Assembly: GCA_030043255.1 (NCBI GenBank) | Contig: JASHYB010000200.1 | Coordinates: 1-11,295 of the forward strand | DNA length: 11,295 bases | Direction of reading: 5' to 3' | From: Thermoplasmata archaeon | GTDB lineage: Archaea > Thermoplasmatota > Thermoplasmata > Lutacidiplasmatales > UBA184 | Part shown: piece by piece, positions 6,371-11,295 of the stretch | Layout: each line of letters opens with the position of its first letter | Numbering within the stretch: position 1 is the first letter of the stretch | Notes under the pieces: model-generated | Seen by the model: only the letters and a program-made list of their open reading frames with translations | What the model was told of the DNA's origin: nothing | Database searches by the model: none | Made by a program: the position numbers and the translations under genes

Positions 6371-9300
6371 TTGACCGCCTCCGCGCGGGCCGAGACCTCC
6401 GACGTGGCCGGTCCACGCCCTTCGCCTCGGACGACCGGCTTCCGTCGTCGGCGTTCGGTGCGGCGCGCCACCGTTTCTATCTTCTTCGTGACGGTCCTGA
6501 TCCTCTCCGGCGTCCCGGTCCTGCTCGACAGCGAAGGCAACGGGCACCCTAGCGCCCCGGCCGCAGCCCCGACACCCTCCGTTGCGGCTCCTTCGACCCC
6601 CTCCCCTGACCTGCCCTCGACGACCGCCGTGGTCGGCGCCAACCCGGGGATGTGCTCGCTCGGGGTCACCGTCTACTGCCCCGGGGGCGCGCCGGCGAGC
6701 TCCAACGCCAGCGTTCCGGCCACGCCGGCGGCGAGCAAGCCGTCCAACTGGAAGAACATCACCCCTCCGTCCGACAAGGCGAACCCGGCGGACCTGTTCC
6801 TGCCGGCCATGGCCTACTACCCCACCGGGCACGAGGACATCCTCTTCGGCGGGGACGGGCCGGACATCGACGACTTCTACGCCGACACCTGGGCCTACTC
6901 CGGGGGCGCCTGGAAGCTGCTCATCAACGAGTCCGCCTGCACCACGACCACCTGTCCGGCCGCGCGCGCCGGCGCCATGCTCGCCTACGACGCCCAGAAC
7001 CAGTCGCTCCTCCTCTTCGGCGGTTACTCCGTGCTTGCCGTGCTCAGCCCGGCGGCGGAGTCGCCGTCGCTGACGATCACCTACTACACGACCGTCTACA
7101 ACGACACCTGGGAGTTCGCGAACAACACGTGGACGAACGTCAGCGGCCAGGTCGGTACGGGGCCGAGCGCTCGGTTCTCCGGCGCGATGAGCTACGACCC
7201 GTCGGACAACTACGTCGTCCTGTTCGGCGGGGAAGGGGTGTCGGACAATTCGCTCAGCGACACCTGGAAGTTCGCGGACGGGACCTGGACCAACCTCACG
7301 AGCTCGCTCACGACGGCGCCGTCGTCGCGCGCCGGCGCCTCGATGGCCTACGCGCCGGACGGCTACGTGATGCTGTTCGGTGGGGAGACCATCACCGGCG
7401 ACGGCGACACCCTGGACCTCATCGAGAACAGCTGCAACCCGAGCGGGGCGGAGGTCGCCTGGTGGTTCTACCACGGGGCCTGGACGGTCCAGGCCGGCTA
7501 CGACAACGTCTGCCCCCCGCCCGTACCGGCGAACGGCTCGGCGGCGAGCCCGACCCCCGCCGCGACGGCGACCGACTTCCCGCCCTGCGGACGCATCGAC
7601 GGCGCGCTCGGCTGGAGCCCGAAGAACAATCGCTTCGTGCTCTACGGCGGCTACGGCCCGGACGAGATCTCGGGAGGGAACTGCGCATCGTCCAGCGTCC
7701 CCCTGAACGACTCCTGGACCTACGGGGTCGCCAACGGCGGCGGCTACGCCTGGAACAACGCGAGCTCGCCGCCCGGTCCCCCGGCCCGTTGGGGGATGGG
7801 TTACGCTTCGGACTTCAGCTCCGGCTACTTCGAGATCTTTGGCGGCGACCTGTCGGACGGCCTGGCCTACATGAACGAGACCTGGCGGTTCTACGAGATC
7901 CTGTACGCCCGGCTCAGCGGACCGACCGGCTACAACACCCAGCCGGGCTCGCTGAACCTGCTGGGCGGGGACTTCAACTCGCTCGGCTACGGCGGCACGG
8001 GGGATCTCTACTACTCGTTCGTCGTCGACAACACCCGCAACAAGAACAAGCTCACCTACGGTGACTGCGACTATTTCTACAACGCCACCGCGTCGGCCCT
8101 GCCCTACGACGGGATGGTCACCATCGACTGCATCCCCTCCGCCGAGGACTACGGGATCTACCATATCGAGCTCGTCGTCACCGACGAGGGCAACACCAGC
8201 GGCTCGAGCTATCCCACGGCGACCGCGAACTGGACCTACACGGTCGCCCCTCCCGAGCAGATGCGGCTCTACTCGGAGTACGCGGGCGACTTCTACGCGA
8301 ACGTGAACTTCGAGAACACCTTCACCATCTACACCGAGGTCGGCAACCAGTCCGCGACCAGCCTGACCGCCACGCTGGGCGGCAAGCCCCTGACCTTCGT
8401 CCAGGGGAGCCAGAGCCGCTGGTGGAACGCGACCAACGTCCAGATGTCGGGGCTCTCCAACGGGGCGGAGCTGACCGCGACGGCCCAGTTCGGCACGAAC
8501 TGGACGCAGAACCTGACCGTCTCGCTGGCGATCGTCGACACCCCGTCCTGGCTCCTGACGCTGTTCAAGGCGACCGGGGCCCATCGGCAGGTGGTCCCGA
8601 GCGGCTCGGGACCGTTCAACAAGAGCTACACGATCAGCGAGAGCTACGACTGGAGCCTGAGCAATTCCTCCAACTTCTCCATCCCGGTCCCGCTCGTCGG
8701 CGGCAGCTACGGCCTGATCCCGTCGGTGAACGTCACCTTCAACGCGACCTCGGCGGGCAACCTGACGGTCAAGGGCACCCTCTCCCTGACGACCCCGACC
8801 ATCACCATCGGACCGGCGTCGCTGAAGATCTCCGCGTCAATCTCGATGTCGGGCACCTTCGAGGTCGACTTCCCGGGGGTGGAGTGGGGCAGCGCCCAGG
8901 CCACGATCAGCGTCACCGCCGCGTTATCGGCGAGCATCCCGATCTACGGGTTCAGCCTCTTCGGCATCAACATCGGCTTCACGCTGCAGCTGACGATCTC
9001 GCCGACGATCACGCTCACGATGATCCTGGCCCCGCTTGCGGCCGGCGGTTCCGCGATCATCCCCGGCATCGACCTCGAGATCCAGAAGTTCCTGGCGAGC
9101 TTCACCCTCGCGCTCTCGGCGGCGATCAACTTCGGGATCGGGATCGCCTCCGTGGGCCTTGGCGTCGGCCTGTCGATCGCGCTCGCCTTCACGCTGTCGC
9201 CGTTCGGGGTCACCGCCGGGTGGGTGAACGGCTCGATCTTCGTGACCGCGCAGTTCCTCTGGTGGTCGGATTCGTTCAACATCGTCGGGCCGGCGAACAT

Positions 9301-10792
9301 CTACAGCTGGGACCCGGCGACCCCCGGCCGTCCGGCGGAGACGTACCTGGCCCCCGGCTACAACAACGGCACCGACACGAAATGGACGGTCCAGGTCGAG
9401 TACTACAAGGCCGCGGACTATGACAGCAAGGTCTGGAACCCGGCCTCCTCCTCCGGCCCGGCGATCTCGGACATCTACCCGTGGACCGAGGTCACCGCCG
9501 CGGCGGCGTACAACGGGGCCGACCTGTTCTTCACGGACGCCAACACCAGCGAGCCGGTGACCTACGGCCTGCTCGTCTCGGGGGCGCACCTCGACTCCTC
9601 CACCAACATCTTCACCGCCCTGCCCGCGCCGTGGGACGCGGACGACTACGAGCTCGCGAACCCGCAGGCGACGACGCTGCCGGACGGGGACCTGTACGTC
9701 GTCTGGAGCGCGCTCCCGAGCGCCGAGTCGACCGTCAACAGCCCGCTGAACCTCACCTCGATCGAGCTCCAGGGCGCGATCTACTACCCGGCGACGAACA
9801 GCTGGGGCGCGATCCACACCTTCAGCTCCGGCGGCTTCGCGCAGTCCTACCAGGTGGACGCGGTCAACAACTCCGGCGTGCTCCTCGAGCTGACCGCGAG
9901 CGTCCCGCTGCTGACCAGCACCGCCTCGGAACGCCTGGTCGAGTACAGCCTCGCGTCCGGGGACGTCCTCGCGAACCTGACCGTCACCAACCTCTCGGAG
10001 GTGGTGGCGGTCCGCGGCTCGTCGGACCTGGCGGTCGTCGAGTCGATCGGCGGCAACTACTCGCTGATCCGCCTACCGAGCGGCGAGGCGGTCACCGTCG
10101 ACGACAGCCCGCCCAGCGGCTCGCACCTGGTCTCGGCGACGTTCGCCCTGGACTCCGCCACGACGCTGGTCCTGCTGTACCGCGCCCTGCTCTCCTCCGA
10201 CCTCGTCCTGTACAACACCTCGAGCGCGACGACGATCGGCAACCTGACCCTCGGGGTCGACGCGCTGCAGGGGGAGGCGATCGCGAGCGGGGGGACGACC
10301 TACGTGTTCGTCCGCAGCGAGGCCGGGATTCAGGGCTGGAGCGACCCCGGCGGGAGCTTCGCGAACCTCACCTCCATCCCGCTCGCGGGCGTCGTCAGCT
10401 ACGGCCTGGTCCAGGCCGGCAGCTCGATCGTCGTCTACGCCCTCGCCCCGACCGGCGGCAACAGCACCGAGCCGATCCGCGAGCTGGAGCTGACGGAGCT
10501 CGGGTCCTCCCTGCGCTCGGTCCCGGTCCCGTCGGGGGTCAAGGTGGTCACCGGCTCCGTCGCGCCGCCGGACTACCTGCTCTACGTGGTCCTCGCGGCG
10601 GTCGGCGTGGCGCTGCTGCTGGCGGTCGTGGCCGTGATCGGCCGGCGGCGTCGGCCTCCGCGCGGCCCGCCCCGTCCGTTCGACCCGACCGGCAGCGCGA
10701 CGATCCCGCCCGGAGCGAGCGGCGCGACGACCGCTCCTGCCCCGGAAGCCTCCAGCCCTTCCTCGCCGTCTCCGCCGCCCGGGGCGACCTGA
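6371..10792 (+). CDS. Giant kelch-propeller surface protein with C-terminal membrane anchor, 1473 residues
   Basis: A cell-surface protein of unknown ligand. No ATG exists in frame before residue 147. The TTG at 6371 is used because a TATA-like box lies 26 bases upstream; GTG codons at 6404 and 6458 are alternatives that still keep the signal segment. Domains: Arg-rich N terminus and hydrophobic signal/anchor about 33-52; Ala/Pro/Ser/Thr stalk 57-125; six kelch blades 143-510 with F/Y-G-G at 159, 216, 285, 336, 425 and 490 and D/E-T/S-W strands; an Ig-like module about 510-625; beta-rich region to about 800; hydrophobic Gly/Ser/Ile-rich region 800-960; a second, non-kelch propeller-like part about 1000-1390; membrane helix 1402-1424 followed by RRRRPP and a Pro/Ser-rich cytoplasmic tail. 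About 35 N-X-S/T sequons; ten cysteines, all before residue 590. Kelch folds usually bind proteins or sugars; no oxidase residues were identified. It is first in an operon with the next kelch gene. Confidence 0.9.
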   Translation: MTASARAETSDVAGPRPSPRTTGFRRRRSVRRATVSIFFVTVLILSGVPVLLDSEGNGHPSAPAAAPTPSVAAPSTPSPDLPSTTAVVGANPGMCSLGVTVYCPGGAPASSNASVPATPAASKPSNWKNITPPSDKANPADLFLPAMAYYPTGHEDILFGGDGPDIDDFYADTWAYSGGAWKLLINESACTTTTCPAARAGAMLAYDAQNQSLLLFGGYSVLAVLSPAAESPSLTITYYTTVYNDTWEFANNTWTNVSGQVGTGPSARFSGAMSYDPSDNYVVLFGGEGVSDNSLSDTWKFADGTWTNLTSSLTTAPSSRAGASMAYAPDGYVMLFGGETITGDGDTLDLIENSCNPSGAEVAWWFYHGAWTVQAGYDNVCPPPVPANGSAASPTPAATATDFPPCGRIDGALGWSPKNNRFVLYGGYGPDEISGGNCASSSVPLNDSWTYGVANGGGYAWNNASSPPGPPARWGMGYASDFSSGYFEIFGGDLSDGLAYMNETWRFYEILYARLSGPTGYNTQPGSLNLLGGDFNSLGYGGTGDLYYSFVVDNTRNKNKLTYGDCDYFYNATASALPYDGMVTIDCIPSAEDYGIYHIELVVTDEGNTSGSSYPTATANWTYTVAPPEQMRLYSEYAGDFYANVNFENTFTIYTEVGNQSATSLTATLGGKPLTFVQGSQSRWWNATNVQMSGLSNGAELTATAQFGTNWTQNLTVSLAIVDTPSWLLTLFKATGAHRQVVPSGSGPFNKSYTISESYDWSLSNSSNFSIPVPLVGGSYGLIPSVNVTFNATSAGNLTVKGTLSLTTPTITIGPASLKISASISMSGTFEVDFPGVEWGSAQATISVTAALSASIPIYGFSLFGINIGFTLQLTISPTITLTMILAPLAAGGSAIIPGIDLEIQKFLASFTLALSAAINFGIGIASVGLGVGLSIALAFTLSPFGVTAGWVNGSIFVTAQFLWWSDSFNIVGPANIYSWDPATPGRPAETYLAPGYNNGTDTKWTVQVEYYKAADYDSKVWNPASSSGPAISDIYPWTEVTAAAAYNGADLFFTDANTSEPVTYGLLVSGAHLDSSTNIFTALPAPWDADDYELANPQATTLPDGDLYVVWSALPSAESTVNSPLNLTSIELQGAIYYPATNSWGAIHTFSSGGFAQSYQVDAVNNSGVLLELTASVPLLTSTASERLVEYSLASGDVLANLTVTNLSEVVAVRGSSDLAVVESIGGNYSLIRLPSGEAVTVDDSPPSGSHLVSATFALDSATTLVLLYRALLSSDLVLYNTSSATTIGNLTLGVDALQGEAIASGGTTYVFVRSEAGIQGWSDPGGSFANLTSIPLAGVVSYGLVQAGSSIVVYALAPTGGNSTEPIRELELTELGSSLRSVPVPSGVKVVTGSVAPPDYLLYVVLAAVGVALLLAVVAVIGRRRRPPRGPPRPFDPTGSATIPPGASGATTAPAPEASSPSSPSPPPGAT
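6797..7900 (+). repeat. Six kelch repeats (beta-propeller) within the surface protein
   Basis: Protein residues 144-187, 197-255, 265-310, 317-373, 405-463 and 469-508 each contain an A-M/G-x-Y or similar strand, a hydrophobic strand ending in FGG (YGG in the fifth), and a D/E/N-T-W strand followed by x-G-x-W. Blades two, four and five carry insertions of about 15-25 residues; the insert regions of blades four and five carry cysteines. A complete propeller of six, or seven with a strand from outside, is likely. Confidence 0.8.
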
Positions 10793-10795
10793 ACG

Positions 10796-11295
10796 ATGAC
10801 GAGCTACGGACCCCTGGGCCGGAGCGGGGGCTGGCGCGGCACCTCTCCGAGGCCCGCTGCGGTCCTGGCGGTCCTGACGATAGGAACGCTCCTCCTGTCG
10901 ATGGGCGGGCTCACCGTGGACCGGGGCGTCCACTCTACCGGTGAGGCCCTGACGGTCACGTCCGAGCCTGCGGCGGTCAGCCCGAGCCCGGCGATCAAGT
11001 GCATCAGCTGCATCGAGCTCTCGCCGACCTGGGTGAACGTCACCGCCAGCGGTCTCGACGTCCAGCCCCCCGCGAGCTTCGGGGGGGCGGCGGCCTGGGA
11101 CCCGGTGAGCAACGAGACCGTCTACTTCGGGGGCAACTTCGAGGGCGGGAGCTCCGCGGCGAGCAACGCTACCTGGGTGTTCGCGAACGGAGCTTGGACG
11201 AACATCACGAACCCGCTGGACGCCCCGACGGCCCGCTCGTACCCCGCGATGGACTACGACGCCAACATGCGCGGGGTCCTGATGTTCGGCGGCAT
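10796..11295 (+). CDS. Second kelch surface protein, 5' part only (166 codons to the window edge)
   Basis: An ATG three bases after the upstream stop codon opens a frame that runs without a stop to the end of the window, so the gene is 3'-truncated by the window, not broken. The visible part has a hydrophobic signal/anchor at residues 21-38, a Ser/Thr/Pro-rich segment, a CISC motif (Cys69, Cys72), and the first kelch blades: PASFGGAAAWDP, then VYFGG (109-113), NATWVFANGAW (124-134), then ARSYPAMDYD and VLMFGG (161-166). Sequons occur at N81, N106, N124 and N136. It resembles the kelch part of the preceding gene in design and is probably a diverged tandem paralogue. The spacing implies co-transcription and possible translational coupling; no clear ribosome-binding site is visible. 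Confidence 0.85.
   Translation, partial: MTSYGPLGRSGGWRGTSPRPAAVLAVLTIGTLLLSMGGLTVDRGVHSTGEALTVTSEPAAVSPSPAIKCISCIELSPTWVNVTASGLDVQPPASFGGAAAWDPVSNETVYFGGNFEGGSSAASNATWVFANGAWTNITNPLDAPTARSYPAMDYDANMRGVLMFGG

Noticed and set aside
6455..6496. Twin-arginine (Tat) export signal in the kelch protein
   Set aside because: The N terminus has several arginines (RRRRSVRRATVS), but the S/T-R-R-x-F-L-K pattern is absent; a general secretion signal or signal anchor fits better.
6196..6552. Plus-strand frame of 118 codons crossing the divergent control region
   Set aside because: It overlaps the kelch gene start out of phase, has no domain or hydrophobic segment, and its composition is that of intergenic plus shadow sequence.
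6344..8584. Long minus-strand frame (746 codons) antisense to the kelch gene
   Set aside because: Arg/Gly/Val-rich product without domains, opposite clear kelch repeats; a composition shadow. The same applies to the plus-strand frame at 4433-5836 and the minus-strand frame at 8924-9817.

Overview
The window looks like a piece of a GC-rich archaeal chromosome, most likely a member of the Thermoplasmata (Thermoplasmatota), possibly an acidophilic or soil lineage. This placement is an inference. It rests on a thermopsin-type (peptidase A5) domain, a single-OB-fold archaeal/SOSS-B-like SSB, large kelch surface proteins full of N-X-S/T sequons, TATA-like boxes 26-27 bases before start codons with no Shine-Dalgarno sequence, and a strong G/C bias at third codon positions. 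The bias opens long antisense shadow frames. No tRNA, rRNA, CRISPR array, insertion sequence or integrase was seen.

Layout. (1) Positions 51-595, minus strand: a 95-residue single-stranded DNA-binding protein, followed downstream by a 54-residue protein with one C-terminal membrane helix; each has its own TATA-like box. (2) Positions 596-729: a divergent promoter region with a good TATA box for the next gene. (3) Positions 730-2130, plus strand: an alkaline-phosphatase-superfamily phosphohydrolase of the COG3379 / PF01663 kind, apparently cytoplasmic. (4) Positions 2131-2170: a short convergent gap with a small hairpin. (5) Positions 2171-6160, minus strand: a 1329-residue secreted mosaic protein made of signal peptide, thermopsin-like domain, beta-sandwich linker, right-handed parallel beta-helix, and three beta-sandwich repeats. 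(6) Positions 6161-6370: a second divergent promoter region. (7) Positions 6371-10792, plus strand: a 1473-residue surface protein with an N-terminal signal/anchor, a six-blade kelch propeller, an Ig-like module, a long hydrophobic beta-rich region without sequons, a second probable propeller and a C-terminal membrane anchor. (8) From 10796 to the window end: the start of a second kelch surface protein, beginning three bases after the previous stop codon and cut by the window edge.

Taken together, the right two thirds (2171-11295) is a cell-envelope module: a secreted protease-like protein and a tandem pair of kelch proteins fire divergently from one 210-base control region. A joint role in cell-surface architecture, adhesion or extracellular polymer handling is reasonable, but the sequence does not prove it. 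The left part is ordinary cytoplasmic housekeeping plus one phosphohydrolase of unknown substrate. I found no defence, mobile or biosynthetic system. The features most worth a second look are the thermopsin/beta-helix fusion and the sequon-free hydrophobic region inside the kelch protein.
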